A DNA stretch of 64,000 nucleotides from Nymphaea colorata (GCF_008831285.2 NC_045147.1:19224581-19288580), one strand, 5' to 3'. Positions 36,500 to 50,110 are shown, counted from the stretch's first letter. Notes: generated by a model not told the origin, from the sequence alone. Numbers and translations are program-made.

Positions 36500-39400
36500 A
36501 TAAATCCTCCTCACTCCAAAAAAATAAGAGATTGGGGAGGGACCTCAAAGAATCAAATCCTATTTCAGCAAATTACAAACAAACTTGAAATGGCCAACAA
36601 CGAAAAGAATCCGAGAAAGAAAAATCTGATGATGGAAAAAAATCAACAGATGTAGATATTCTATGGAAATGGGAAGCACCAAAACGCGGCCTCGGGGACG
36701 AGAAACGAGAACAGAATGACGATAAGATATCAAAGAGCACACAAAGAAGAACAAGGAAGCACAACAACAAGAACAACAAGGACAAGAACAGGGGGAGTTC
36801 CGTATCCTACTTTAATAGGAACCAAGTTAGGAAATTTCTTAGATTGTGAGCCTTAGATTTTCTGCCTTTTTTTTTTCCTTACAGGGAGAGGAGAGAGAGA
36901 GGTTGGTCGGCCTTTTTTGAAAAAATGGATAAGTGCGCGAATACTTCGGGACCGATTCGGATCGGGTTTGACCGAGTCATCAACACACGACCCGCTTTCC
37001 AACCGAGCAACCATGTCATCGTGGACGAGTTCGCATGCAAGGGTTTTCATTATTTAATTCGAAATATTAATTTTATATATGATTTTTTTTTCTGAAATTA
37101 ATTTGTTTAAGAACTTTTTATTCCAGCTTTCCAGTAAACGTTTGCCTTTCGAACGCAAGGATTTTTTTATCTCGTTATGATTCTTGTATATTCCTTTAAC
37201 TAAAAAAGCAATATTTGTTGAAAAACTGTCCATGCATCTCTCTCTCTCTCTCTCTCTTTCAGAACAACGATTTTAGTTAGCTGCCAAAGATTGAAGTTTC
37301 ATTTCATTGATTTTTCAGATTAAGTACGCTTGCCGGTGAAATTTTCTGGTTTATCTTTTTTCTTTTGGTAAAAAATTGGACTACAAAACAACAAAAAAGA
37401 AGGGATAAGCATATAGGTGCAAGGTAAATGATAAAAAAACACGTATATATAAAAATTAAAAAATTGCCAAAAAATTTTAGAAGAAAATATCTAATAGAAC
37501 ATAAGTAACTTGATAACCTAGCAATAATTCACGATTTTAACGAAATTAACGAAGACTCGCATACTGTTGCGAATCGTGGCGGGTGACGTTTAAAGAGACG
37601 AGTCTCCGATTCTCCCCGTTTCCGATTCATATCGGCCCGGGATCTTGCGGGTCCAACAGACCAAGGTATGCAAGAAAACGTGGCTTGCGTGTCGGCTTGT
37701 CTTCTGGTGCAAAAAAAAAACCCAAAATTTTTCGTGGCTGGTTTTGTTCGAGTCTAAAAAGAGAACGGCTAACTATTTTATTGATCCCTATGAAAGGACG
37801 AAAATGCCCGTCCTAAATATTTTGCCAATTTGCAGAAAATAGTATCTTCCAAAAAAAAAAAACCATAGTTTATGGACAAGATTATTTCTGCAGTTGTTGA
37901 TGAATGTGGTAAGATATCAACATGGGTGACGTTGTCCCGCTTCGCTAGATTACCCATTTTGGAGATCTCGTATACATATAAAGAGAATCATGTAAACTTA
38001 ACTTGTAAGTCACCTAAAGTTCATTTTAATTAATTATTCATCGAATGACATGTGTAAGATCATATATGATAATAATAGTATAAAACAAATAATTCAAAGG
38101 AAGAAACTATTAATTTCACGGTCTTTTTGTTTCTTCTTCTTTTATGAAAAAAATAGAAGGAGTGAGTGTTTTGAGTGGGTCCCACCATAAGAGAGCCTCT
38201 GGTGCTATCCTCATTCCTTCTTTTTTTGATGGTTCACACTATAAGATTCCGAAACAAAATTTGATCACCTACCAACTTTCATCCCATCCATTACACTAAG
38301 ACAAATAAAATGAGTGTTTAAAATAGTAAGTTTATTTGAGATTTACACTATGCACATTTTAGATACAATTGGAGCTCTTGGGCTAAGAGTGGAGCTACGA
38401 ATTTTTCATAAAAGAGGTTAAATCATGATTTCAAAAATTTTGATATAGGCTAAAGTATCATTTTCCAAAAATTTTATATAAAATAAGTAATTTTTTTTTA
38501 ATTTATATGTAAATTTAAAAAATAAATGAGAGAGACCAGAGCCCTAGTCTCTATAAAAAAAAATCAGTAATCACGTTTATTCATGGACATGAAGAAAGAT
38601 AGAAAAAGGGTAATGAAGAGTCCAAAAAGCGCAAGAAGTATACAAGTGCTTTATTATGTAATAATACTTGACTTTGATGAACCAACAGGCAACAACCGAG
38701 TACTTCGTCCCTTCGTGATGTGATGCATGAACAGAAAAACAAAGAGGAACTCGAAGATTATAGGTGCCATATGATTTAGTTTTCTTTTATATGTGCATAA
38801 TATATAATATTTTTTATTTATTAGCACTGTGAACCCTTTTGGCTCACCAAGCTTTAATCTAAATATCGAGTTCTTAAATTTGTATTCATATATTTTAAAT
38901 ATCTTCCTATGGCTAACTTTATGAAAAAGCGACTTAAAAAGTACCCACATACAAGAAAACATTTTTTGAAAAGGGAAGATAAAGGTTGGGGACAGGATCG
39001 TAATTGAATGTTGAAGATATGGATAAAGAGGAAGGGATGATGCAACGTGGTGATGAGGTGGCAGGTGGGAGTTGGGCCATAAAGTGGGGATGTGGCTAGG
39101 GATATTGTTCCGCTCGTCTTGGATTTAAGTTTTAACGTGGTCGGCGAGAAGCAGAGGCCATCTTCGTTGTTCCTCCCTGAGAACGACTCCCCTCCCTGAG
39201 AACGACCGGCTTTCGTTACGTAGCCACTTCTTCACCTCGAATCTCTTGTCAGTAAGGCCGGCATTCTTGACCGTCATTCTTGCCGTTTAACCCCATTCCC
39301 CTGTTCAGAACAACCCATTCCTTTCTATTCGCGCTCCATGCTTGTGTCGGTGGGTAAAAGTTAAAAATACTCTACAGGATGCAGCGGAGTCAGAAAGCAA

Positions 39401-42400
39401 CTGGAGTAGACGTTAAGGCACGAAAACCTTTAATCTATGGGTGGCACATATTACCAATTTGAACATTTTCCGTGCATAAACTTCACAGAATTGATAATAG
39501 GTTGCTTTGGTAGAAACTAGCTTCTGAATCAATGGACTGCTATGTATTACAGGTTTCGTTCGATGATCTCAGCAGCCATAGACTGAGAACCATGTAATTA
39601 GTCTTCTAGTCCCAAGAAAACGTAGCAAAAGAACTCGAACAAAGGCTTTTAACTGTTGGTTTCTGACCATGGTGGAGAGGTCTGCGTTAATGGATGTGGT
39701 GAAGACGGTTTGAGTTATTAAATGCAAACTAGATTTCTTGTGTAGATGACCGCAGCAAATTTATTGCCCTTCGTGCGTGTGTGTAATACGCTTGTGTGTA
39801 TTAATTGGAACTTCCTAAGCAATTCATACTCCAAACAGATCCAAAACAAAAAAGAAAAGTTCCCATTCTTTAATATGTTCACGAACCGAAGCATAAGAGA
39901 GGGAGAAAGGGAGGGGCAGAGAATGAGGTCAAAAGATGTTCTTTTCTCCCTTATCTAATGGTGAACCAACCACGTTGTTTTCATTTAAAATACTCTGAAA
40001 TAAACATGTATGTGTGTGCAGAGAGGTAAGCTAGCTTCCAAATGCGCTTGTTCTTGCCTTACTTGGCATGAAAAGAACTTCACTTGCACGTTTGAAACGA
40101 GGGCTTCTTTGGAATGGACGAGATTCAACTTAATGCAAAAGGAGAGGTGAACTAGGGAGAAATGAAATCAGAGTAAAGGGACAACTCGTCTCCCTTTTAA
40201 TATAACTTGGCACACATGGTTGATTCCATCGCAACAAGAAGCGTGTGACATTACTGGCGTCGAAGGTTCACCACACGTTCACCACTCACCAGGTGCAACA
40301 CCAAGCAACCTGATTTGCATTCCCTTCATATGCGTATAACTGGAGATGGGAACGTAGTCGGCACTGTCAATGCGTTGCATGCAACTCACGGGCAGACTTG
40401 TGAAATTTCTATTTCGTTCATTTCCTTGGAAAGACTTTCCATGTGCATGGCCTTGTAGGAATGGTATCTCTCTCGGTGGAAACAAAGCCTAGCTAAGGCC
40501 CTGGGAAATGATCAGGTTGGTCACCATCCGTTTTAAGATCTATAGAATTTGTTAGCTGTAGGCAAATAGGGGTCCATTGATGGTCTTGGAAGAAACAAGC
40601 ACAGAAAAAAAAAAAGGGCAACAACGAAGTCATAGAAATGTATCAAAGACAGATAAATGCTTTCCAAAAGTTGGAAAGGAAGAAAACGAAGCGATTAACC
40701 AATATCGGTACTATAATACAGAAGCTGTTACCTGCAAAGGCACAGATTGAAACTAAAGAAACAAAAAAGAAAGAAAAAGAAGAACAAAGTGTTACTCTAC
40801 CTATGCATTCAATTCAGAACCAAAATACCACGAGAGAGATGCCATTAAGTGTTGCTATATTATTGCAACGCAGTGTCGTATTTCAATAGCTTAGCAAACT
40901 AACTTAACATGGACGGGTTAGCAGAAAGATTCTACAAATAGCGAGTAGCTAATTTCGAACAGGTTCCTTCACTGATATGGAATCTGCAACCACCGTCTGA
41001 TCCCTCTAAGAAAACCAGAATGGAAACGGTAATAATTAAAAAAGAAAAAGATGAATTCCCTCTCTATTTTAATGAAATTTGCTGACCCCATCCGGAGGAG
41101 GTCAAGACAGCAGCCCTTTCCATCGGATTGCCTCCCTCCATATGGGCCGTTGTGTTTTTCCTAAGCTCAAAAGAGGAAAGGATTGAAAAAATAACACATG
41201 CTAACTAGGAAAACTTGTTCTTCTGGCTTTGGGGAAAACTTGTTCTTCTGGCTTTGGGGAATCCTTGCTCAAAACTATTGGAAACATGATACCTTCCACC
41301 ATGAAACTCAATGTAAAGCTGGACACACCCACACATCCAACAGTAGAGTCATTCCCGTATATACTTGGCCAAACATCACAAAAGTTAAAAAAAAAAAAAG
41401 GATGTGATATACACCTTAGAGATAAACTAGCAAAGATGTTTTTCGGTCTTCAAAAACCAAACAAATTGTAATCATGCACTATATTATTGCACACATTGGT
41501 ACATGTCCACAAGCATATTAAACATTATCGTCAAAAGCAATTTTTATTTTACAGTAACTTTGTAGTTTGTACCATCATCAAGCCACCTAGTGTAGTCCAG
41601 ATAACAGAAGCTCCTTGCTTCAACTGCAGAAAATAATAATCCGTTAATGCAAACAAACATTATATATACCCCAACACAGAGAGATACACAAGATACCATT
41701 GTTCATCTTGAATTATGCATATATATGCATCAAGCTTAAAACTTGCACACACCAGCAGTAGTCTTATTCAATTAAATAAATGAAAATCAGATGACCTACT
41801 TTCCAATAAACTGCATAGCCATAAAAGACCTAAGATGTTATCAACAATTGTAATTTATCTCTATTAAATTGATGATCCAGCTCAAAATTTAGATGCATTT
41901 CCACAGAATACGTTCAGTAGTAGCCCTTACTAAACTATGAAGCAGGAAATCAGAATGTGAACTTTGCATTATACCAAATTGTATGTCTCACACGAATATC
42001 ATTTCACATATTGACCTATTGCCATCTTAAAACTGCACCAAACTCAACATTCCCAGAAAAGCAAAAAGGGCTTCCTAGACCCACCATGTAACTTTCCTAG
42101 CTGCCATTGAACAATCCGAATTATGTAATAAAAAAACTATATATGGCTAGACCCAATATAGACCAAAGAACCTAATAATAAAGAAAGATACCCAGGGGTG
42201 TGTTATTATTCCCAAAAGAGTGGAGCACTATTTGAGAATCAATGCTTATATGGAATTATCCACATTGCACAAGAAAAAGGTTAAGTTCAGGCAACGATGC
42301 AGAAAATCAGGTGACCGAATGTTTTCAATGTTGCGACATTCAACCAGCTAATTGCTTCATCCACACAAGCACCAGTTTCTACTTTCTACTTAAAACATGA

Positions 42401-44290
42401 CATCAATATGAATGCGACGATGCACCTTGAAATTGATGAACTTGTCTCTTTTAGCGTTGCATATGACAATCTTTGAGATTCCTGTTCCTAATTGATCAGG
42501 AAATTTCATTTAAGTTGAAAATTTTCCCTGTTGGATTATGTCTATTAAAGCCCTTTCCTTATTCTTAGTTATCAAACCATCATCTAGTCACTCTTGACTG
42601 CTCACCTAGTTGGGATAGGTGCCAGTCAGTCGACTTGTCCCTTCCTCAAAGTCGCCAACTTGGTCGACTAGTCAATGACTAATGCTTGACTTAGGCCCTT
42701 CCTAAAAAAAAGGCCCTTCTAAAATATGAAGTGTAAAATCTACACGTTGACCTGTCCTGTATATTCTCTCTCTCTAAACAGTGAAGCTCCATGTAACGTT
42801 TATATATTCTGTATGCTCTGAGACATGAAGCTCTAAGTGTAGATATTTTAACTCAAATTTTCAGTCAATCGACCTGAACCAACTCCAACTTACAAGTTTT
42901 TTTAGGCCTTGACAAACCTGCGTCCAACTTCTGATTTTCACAACTGTCCACACTATCATTATTAGTTTTAGGAGTATTATAATTATAAGTATTAGGCTGC
43001 TCAGCATGACTTCTATGGGTATCATTTGTGGGTATTTGTGGTGACATGTGTTTGTTGTTAGCTTCCTTTTAATTTGCCTATTTTACAGTTTGGCATCAAA
43101 GCCCATCATTGGCTTGTCTCTAACATTGTACAGAAACCCTTGCCATTATCTTGTAACATAGCATCAAGGTTAGCTCTGACTCATCCTCACAGGATATGCA
43201 GTATCGTTTGTTTAATTCTACTTTTGAAGCATTTGAACTCGTGGTGCTTAACTAGTGTTTAGCCACATTTTGTGTTGTTCATCATCCAAGACATAATGAA
43301 CCACATTTCTTTGATGCAAACAAAAGGTACTTTCACAAACCTATAAGGCTATAACTCACTTGTAATTTGAGGTTATACTACTAACTGCCCTAAGTGAAGC
43401 TGCTGCTTCACATTAAAACGTCAAATGCATGTTGGCAGTAGTGCAGCTATTCAGATGAAAAGGAAACCATGGAGTTGCTAATATTTGCAAATACTAGACC
43501 AATTCTTTTTAGGTTCAAGCTTTTCATTATACTCCTCTTCATATTGTGTGACAGTGGTCGAAGTGTATCTCAGTTTTTGCTCTAGTTCATGAAAGATGGA
43601 TGCTGAATCTAAGGTACAGACAGGCAGATCTTTCAGAAGAATATCTGATCCCAGCTACCACAACACTCAGAGCAGTTCAGCTATGTTTGGTACAGATTCC
43701 TACTGACTGTATAGAAAACACTAACAAACTATGACGACAGTTTGGTGGCAGTGGTGTTCATGGAAAAAAACAACCGGAGCGGAAGAGGCAATGAGGAAAA
43801 CCAGTATAAGCCCGTAAAAACCCATTTCTCTTTCTTAAGCTGCTTGGTATTGATTTCATGTTGGTTTATTCTTCATTGGAGGTTGGATATTTTTGTTTAG
43901 CTTGGTACTCGTTATTCATGGTGGTGTTCAGATCATATTTATAGAGACATTTGAAGCAGTAGAAGCATAAGGCTTTTGAATTTGCTAGGTTGCTACCTCT
44001 GAGCCATCTGAAAGCAACAAAAGCAGCTATGTCACCTATAAAATACTGAAATTTTGATCATAACCAACTCAACGATTTGCTTGCGGATTCAATGTCCTGA
44101 GGACGGTTACTTTCTAATTCGTGTGCCCGAAGCCATCACATTTACCGAAATCGCCTTACAAGTTACAACTGTTCATTCTATTTTCTACCAGATGCTAAAC
44201 ACCGACAACAAGGATGTCACAGATTCATTAGTCTTACTAACATACGAAACCAACAATTTCTTAGCAACGAGACATTCTGAAGAATAATCA
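36500..44290. other. Gene-poor interval between invertase and UBL5
   Basis: Starts with the probable invertase promoter and 5' UTR (about 36460-36900). A TC microsatellite lies at about 37236-37257, a GC-richer patch at 37570-37770, a dispersed repeat at 38.4 kb, a 25-bp direct duplication (AAAACTTGTTCTTCTGGCTT start) at about 41211-41260, and an imperfectly repetitive gactagtcgac-type stretch near 42590-42720. None of the short open frames has recognisable protein character. Confidence 0.45.
38390..38555. mobile_element. Short dispersed repeat (same family as 12.7 kb)
   Basis: Begins near GGCTAAGAGTGGAGCTACG and runs through an A/T-rich interior with AAAATTTTGATATAGGC and AAATTTTATATAAAATAAG words to ACCAGAGCCCTAG. 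Its layout resembles the segments at 12.7, 56.0, 56.5 and 59.3 kb. Boundaries are approximate. Confidence 0.35.
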
Positions 44291-44536
44291 CAAGGCCAGC
44301 ATGCCAATGAACAGCAACAATAAACCCTGACTAGAACAACTACTAAACACCATATCTTCAAACAAGAACAAAAAATATTGCATAACAAACTCCACAGTCT
44401 ATCAAGAGTCGACCAACGAAAATCGAACGCAAAAAACTAACGAGCACCCGATGAACGAACAAAAAGACCGACAACCAAAAGTCGACACAGCCCTAATCGT
44501 CATCAAAATTTCGATCAGTGATGGCATACCGCTGTT

Positions 44537-44758
44537 CTAATTGTAGTAGAGCTCTAAGCCCATTCCATCGTGGATCTCATAGTCGCTGAGGGTGATGTGA
44601 TCCTTGTAGATGTTGTACCACTTCTGTATACGTATCTTCTCCGCGCGGGTGCCCGTCTGAGCGGCGACAAGCTTCTTGAGGTCGCCGATGGTGTCGTCCT
44701 CGTTGCACTTCACCCTTATCTTCTTGCCCAGCCGATCGTTCAGCACCACCTCGATCAT
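44537..44758 (-). CDS. UBL5: Ubiquitin-like protein 5 (UBL5/Hub1)
   Basis: A 73-residue ubiquitin-fold protein that in other eukaryotes (yeast Hub1, human and plant UBL5) binds spliceosomal partners such as Snu66 and helps pre-mRNA splicing. It is not conjugated like ubiquitin. The sequence is highly conserved: it starts [13 protein letters not shown], has [20 protein letters not shown] and [18 protein letters not shown], and ends GLELYYN. The terminal double tyrosine followed by one residue, in place of a di-glycine, is the family hallmark. The start at 44758 is chosen over an in-frame ATG at 44770 because all relatives begin MIEVV. The CDS has no intron. A CAG-like acceptor context (TTTTAG|GGCTCC) about 60 bp upstream suggests a 5' UTR intron, which is common for this gene but not proven here. 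Confidence 0.97.
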   Translation of the reverse strand: MIEVVLNDRLGKKIRVKCNEDDTIGDLKKLVAAQTGTRAEKIRIQKWYNIYKDHITLSDYEIHDGMGLELYYN

Positions 44759-44829
44759 CTTCGCCGTCAAAAGGAACGCACCGACGAGGAGGAGGAGGAA
44801 AAGGACGCGAGGAGCCCTAAAACTTAATC

Positions 44830-46860
44830 ACCAAGAAATAATTCAATAACCACAAAAAGGAAAAGCTTACAAAATTTGTGAACCAGAAGGCAAACCCTAA
44901 CCCCAAATGCAGAGAGAGACGTAACTCCCACGCACCCGCGCTTCTTCGCTTCCCGCGGTCGCTGATCTGCGAACCTTCCAAGAAAAGCAGGACTCCTTGC
45001 TACGGTTGTTTGTTTCCTTGCGTTTGGAGCGTGTTTGATTCGTGTTCTGGGAACGCCAGGATCGGGGACGTCTGGCGTCCTCAAAACATGACCACCCTTC
45101 CCATCTCACGAGCGAGTCGGAGCGGATCACCAGACCCAAAGGATTTAACAAGTGTTTTTTTGTTGGTGAATCTGTTAACCTCAAATTGTTTCAGGTATAT
45201 ATTGAATCCGTTATATTTTATTAATATTGTTATATTTGAATGAATAACTCGAAACTAAAATGACATCAAGGAGTTTTTTTTTTTTTGGGAAAAGTTTATA
45301 AAAAATAAATTTTCTTTATATAACTTTGAGCTGACCCAATTTATTGAAACTGAGTTAGATTTACTAGACAGCTTTCATACTTTCGCCCTGCATAATATGG
45401 GACTCCAGTGTCGTGATCGGGCACAATCTTTATTCAACTGTAAGAAATAGAGACATCGATGATCATGTTTGAATTGGACGTACCCTTTTCTCCATCCGAT
45501 TTATCAGATGTTCATACATTTGTATTCGATTTAGATGCAAGTAGAGACGACGAAAAGTTTATACCATGTTCAAATCTGATTTTTAAATTTACAAATTAAA
45601 TCTGATATAAATTTAATTTTTTTTTATACCCAAATCCTAATCTAGCGTTTAAATAAACAACTGAATCCGAACTACATTGCATATGTTAACAACCAACTTT
45701 TAAATTATATAAATATTGAATATACGATATTTATTTGAAACTGAATTCAATTCTGATGAAATATTTATTTAAAACTGAATTTGAGTTCAAATATGATACA
45801 GAATGTCTAAATCCGGTCCAATTTCTTCAATAGACAATATATCCTACTTTTCTTTAAGCAGTATGATCACAGATCCAACCAGAATCTAATCCAATCCTTT
45901 GGCATCTCTAATAAGAAGTTACTAGTCTTTTAATGTCAAACCAACCCGATGCTTAGGTAACTTGGGAGATCAATTGTTTAGGGAACAAAAAAATAGAGAC
46001 AATAAAAATATAGATCTTTGTTTTGCGGATCCCAATAAAACTAAAGTCTAATACAAGACAATGAAAAGGTCAAGCTCCCCCTCTTCTAAATAGAGATTTC
46101 CCGGAGTATAGTAAAGAAGCTTTCATATTATAAAAGATGCGTCTATCACTTCTGGAAGTGAGTGGTCAAATTATAGTTTTAGTCATCAAATACAGACATA
46201 AAATAGTTAAGGACTTTAATTTATATGACGTACAAATATAATTTTAATCTAAAAAATATGGAAAGAATGGAATAAGGACTACTCAACCACCATAAAGTTG
46301 AGAAGTTGAAGGTAGAAAATGAGGAAAGGAAAACCAATAATTCAACGTAAAGAATAGCCAAGTTGTCTCACTAACTAGATTTAAGTTTCCGTTAACTTGG
46401 TTATATGATAAAAAATGTGTTATTGAATTAACGCCGTAAATGTAGTGCTTATAACACTAAATAAATTTTGAGTGTGGTGTTCATTTTTTTTTTTTTTTGT
46501 TTAACTTACAGAGTCCGAATAACTTAGGCCTAAGATATGAATATAGAAGCTGTTCAAAGGAATGCGAAACAAAAGACGGCAGAGACGAAAGCCATAAGAA
46601 ACAGAAGGGTAAAGACCTCATCATGACCCAAACACAACGCGGCTTCCCTGTAAATGAGCCGACATTTTTGGCAGATCCAAATTGCTTCTTCTTCTTCTTC
46701 CTGCTTTAAAATTTATGTGTAGAATGAATGAGTGCGGAACAACCGTGCCATCCAATTACAATTTGAGCTCTCTTAATGTACAATTTACATTATTAGAGGA
46801 TGACTAATAAATCCAGTGGCCTACTTCACGATAAAAGTGGAGTGCTCAAAGCCATTGTTT
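44830..46860. other. UBL5 5' region and intergenic DNA
   Basis: 44830-45110 is probably UBL5 leader and promoter (GC-rich near 44930-45090). Beyond it the DNA is AT-rich. No gene is supported; a frame at 46497-46709 has no recognisable features. The last 150 bases before 46865 are probably the 3' UTR of the PPR gene on the minus strand. Confidence 0.4.
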
Positions 46861-46864
46861 CCCA

Positions 46865-48529
46865 TTAATCATCAGAGAAAGAAACTCCATTAATCTGGTA
46901 GCCCAGTTCCATAGCATGAAGGTTCAACCATTCAAGTGCAGCATAAATTCTCTCACTCTCTGGGTGAGACTTGCTCCCCACAGTAAATGAGTTAACTCTG
47001 TTCCCAACCTCTATCAGACTACAACCTGGCACTTTCTTGATTTTCTTCTTCCTCATTGCTCTCCTTAAACCCATTGCATCTGTCAATCTTCCACAATCGA
47101 CATATAAGTTGCATAGCAGTACATAATTTCCTGCATTCTCTGGCTCCAGCTCAAACAATCTGTCCGCAGCCTTCTCTGCCAAGGCGACATCCCCATGCAC
47201 TCTGGAGGCACCTAACAAAGCACCCCAAATGCTTGCACCAGGCTTCTTAGGCATGCATTCTATGAATCTAATGGCTTCTTCTAGCTGGCCACACCGGCCC
47301 AGAAGATCAACCACACAGGCGTAATGCTCAATCTCTGGCTCGATCCCGTAACCCTTACTCATTGAACTGAACAAATTCAAGCATTCCTCAACAAGTCCAG
47401 CATGGCTGCATGCCGAGAGAAGGGAGACGAATGTGATGCTGTCTGGCTTCAAACCACAAGTTTCCATTAAAGAAAATAGTTCCAGTGCTTCCATTCCACA
47501 ACCGTTCATTCCATATCCTCCCAGCATTGCACTCCAGAGCACTAAATCCCTATGTTCTGCCTCATCAAACACTTTCCGAGCTGCCTCAACATCGCCACAC
47601 TTTGAGTACATGGCGATTAGTGCAGTCTCAACGAATAAGTTCATCTGAATCTTGTTCCTGACCGTGAACTCATGAATCCATCTTCCCTGAATTAACGCAC
47701 CCGTATCGCCGCAAGCACCCAAGACATTAACCATTGTCACAGAAGTGGGCACTATCTCCTGTTGAACCATCTGTTGGAACATGAACAGGACCATTTCCGG
47801 ATTCCCTGCACGAGAATAACCAGTAATTATAACATTCCAGCAAACAACATCTCTTTCAGGCATTTTGTCAAACACCTTGTGCGCCTCCCCAATTGCACCG
47901 AAATTCCCGTACATTGCTATCAAGGCAGAGCAAGCGAACACATTATCGTCCAAGCCAGCCTTCCAGACATGAGCATGCACCTGTTTCCCTTCACAAATCG
48001 ACTCACAAGATCTCAGAAGGTAAGGAAACGTGAATTCGTCGGGCCGGAATTCCAGAAGCATATCGCAGAAAACTTCAATTGACCTGTGCGGGCAGGCGGA
48101 CTTCGAATACCCACGAATCATCGCATTCCAGAGGAAGACATTCTTCTTCTTCTTGAAGTCGAAGAGTCGAAGAGCGTAGTCCATGGCTGCGAAGGCTGCA
48201 TACAGGGCGACAAGCTGCGTGACGAAGAAGATCTTCATGTGGAGGTTGAGCCGGAACAAGCGGGCGTGAATTTGCTTCAAATGCTGAAGGTTGTCGCAAG
48301 AACGCAAGAGGGAGACCATCTCTCGGTAAAGTGTTGAGCTGTCGGTGCCATGTGGAAGGAAGGAAGGAGACGGAGGAAGTCCTTCCGAGGTAATAGGGAG
48401 GGGCGGGGAGGAGGCACGACGGCGAGAGATGAGCTTTCTTGGGAGGGACAGGTGAAGGTGCTTCGGTGAGAGGGAGTCGGAAGAAGGGAGGCTGTGGAGG
48501 GGCAGGATCAGAAGGGAAGTGGCGCTCAT
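46865..48529 (-). CDS. Pentatricopeptide repeat protein, PLS class, E/E+ type
   Basis: An intact, intronless 554-residue protein. PPR proteins bind organelle RNA and guide editing, processing or stability. Residues 1 to about 65 are rich in Ser/Pro/Leu/Arg with few acidic residues, consistent with a plastid or mitochondrial targeting peptide. PLS-type repeats follow from about residue 68 (LLRSCDNLQHLKQIHARL), with recognisable units such as NVFLWNAMIRGYS, DVVCWNVIITGYSRAG, LVLWSAMLGGYGMNG and DSITFVSLLSACSHAG. The C-terminal E/E+ region contains GASIWGALLGASRVHGDVAL, ENAGNYVLLCNLY and GCSLIEVGNRVNSF. It stops soon after (GYQINGVSFSDD) and has no DYW deaminase domain, so if it works in editing it would need a partner supplying one. 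RNA target unknown. Confidence 0.93.
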   Translation of the reverse strand: MSATSLLILPLHSLPSSDSLSPKHLHLSLPRKLISRRRASSPPLPITSEGLPPSPSFLPHGTDSSTLYREMVSLLRSCDNLQHLKQIHARLFRLNLHMKIFFVTQLVALYAAFAAMDYALRLFDFKKKKNVFLWNAMIRGYSKSACPHRSIEVFCDMLLEFRPDEFTFPYLLRSCESICEGKQVHAHVWKAGLDDNVFACSALIAMYGNFGAIGEAHKVFDKMPERDVVCWNVIITGYSRAGNPEMVLFMFQQMVQQEIVPTSVTMVNVLGACGDTGALIQGRWIHEFTVRNKIQMNLFVETALIAMYSKCGDVEAARKVFDEAEHRDLVLWSAMLGGYGMNGCGMEALELFSLMETCGLKPDSITFVSLLSACSHAGLVEECLNLFSSMSKGYGIEPEIEHYACVVDLLGRCGQLEEAIRFIECMPKKPGASIWGALLGASRVHGDVALAEKAADRLFELEPENAGNYVLLCNLYVDCGRLTDAMGLRRAMRKKKIKKVPGCSLIEVGNRVNSFTVGSKSHPESERIYAALEWLNLHAMELGYQINGVSFSDD

Positions 48530-48629
48530 CGCCCCTCAACTACCAATATTTCAGAAAGGCGATTTTCTTGAAGCTGAAAAAGGCTTCACATTTGGGCATG
48601 GGGATGCAGCTACTCAGGTTCATGCTGCC

Positions 48630-48845
48630 GGTAAGAACATTTGAGATAAATCTGCTCAAAATATTGAACGACCCAACCATTTGGAGCAGATTTACGACAC
48701 GTTCTGAGTTCGGATAAATAATTCTTGGGTAAAAGCATTTCTTCTGTTCAAAATATTGAACTACCCAACTATTTTGGGCAGATTTACTGAACACTTCTTG
48801 AGTGCTTTTGCTACCAACTAATTCTTGGGGGCGTTTGATATTTTG
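48630..48845. mobile_element. MITE-like region with two related halves
   Basis: Two similar blocks, about 48650-48685 and 48747-48790, share TCAAAATATTGAAC.ACCCAAC and GCAGATTTAC words. Outer parts look inverted and resemble the hairpin repeats at 10.6 and 13.1 kb. It sits just upstream of the PPR start codon, so it may lie in that gene's promoter. Boundaries are approximate. Confidence 0.4.
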
Positions 48846-49030
48846 AATCTTTATAATTTGAAAACCAAGTTAAACTTTCGTCTTTTTAGGTAAGCGAAAG
48901 GTTCATCCTACCACCTGAAACGAGGCCCGAAGGCCCTCCCCCCCATTCCCCTTGCTTTTGGGATCCTGAATTGTATCGATGTCTGCGATATAAATGGTAC
49001 ACCTTTCAACTTGGATGCGGTGTCTTACCA

Positions 49031-49070
49031 CCTTAAGACACATAAACATACCTTAAGACACATAAACATA
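49031..49070. repeat. 20-bp perfect direct duplication
   Basis: CCTTAAGACACATAAACATA occurs twice in tandem (49031-49050, 49051-49070). Confidence 0.95.
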
Positions 49071-49920
49071 ATGTCTATGAGAATCGAACTAGAGACCTGC
49101 CTTATACAAGTTCCTAATCCGACCAATTACATTATATCCCTTAAAGCCAGGTTTTCGTTTTTAAATTAATATTTTCTCAATGTAAAAAGCTACACAAGAA
49201 TTTCAAGCATGCATGATATAATGCATGATATAAGTTTGATAAACCATGGATTGTAACTGCATCTTTTGCCACATCAACAACAACATGCCGCCTTAAATTT
49301 ATATTAAATCTATGAATTTCAAATATAAAGTAATCATACATCGCCCATTTCGTGACATTAGATTCACTAGATTTAAACTGCTACTTCAGATGCCTGGAAA
49401 ATCACGAAGTGCACAATAATGTGGTTTAACATGGCCGAGCACATGAAAAACCAGACCCTCAAAAAGGTTATGGTAAGTTGATTAAAAAGTTATCGTATGG
49501 TAACTATGATTTGCCAAACGCATCAAGATAAATATAATTTTAGCTGCAACTTCTCGATGGCTTCGCGAAATAAATAAATAAATATATAATGTTAAATGCA
49601 TTTTAATAAAAAAATTAGTGGCTCTTATAATATCAAAATTTTGACAGTATAAAAATTAGCATTTTTCCATAGGAATAGTTTGAACTAAAGTATGCCTCAT
49701 ATTTCGGGTGAGCGAGAGGTATAAGTATGCCTCATATTAAGTTTGTGTTTATAAACATATTATAATGCTCGTATTTTGTTTAAAATATTTTTTACATAAA
49801 TTTAATAGGCCTTGTTTTTATTCTTTACCTAGTACTCAGGGATATACAAATCCCACCCATCCCCGTGTACAGTAACAACGTTTAACATTGCATGTGCACA
49901 ATGAACATTCTTAACCTTCT

Positions 49921-50110
49921 TGTTATCTCATATCGTTGTTGTTATCTCATGCCCATTATTATATACCCGTTTCATTACTTCATAACTTATTGTCTTATAC
50001 ATTTGTCATTATTTTATACCTTATATATTTGTCATTATTTCATACCTATAATGTCTAACATAATAGCATGAAGTGATATAAGATAATAATAAAGATATGA
50101 GATAATGACA
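49921..50110. mobile_element. Hairpin-type AT-rich element
   Basis: TGTTATCTCATATC at 49921-49934 is matched in inverted orientation by GATATGAGATAATGACA at 50094-50110 with a three-base gap. The interior repeats TTTGTCATTATTT twice (about 50003-50040) and has partly complementary arms (CTTATA / TATAAG). Likely a non-autonomous inverted-repeat transposon. Confidence 0.45.

Noticed and set aside
35529-36503. Plus-strand frames opposite invertase exon 1
   Set aside because: They are antisense to a clearly coding exon with family-specific protein sequence.
48075-48539. A 154-codon proline/leucine-rich frame on the minus strand
   Set aside because: It overlaps the PPR gene in another frame and stems from the GC-rich 5' part of that gene.
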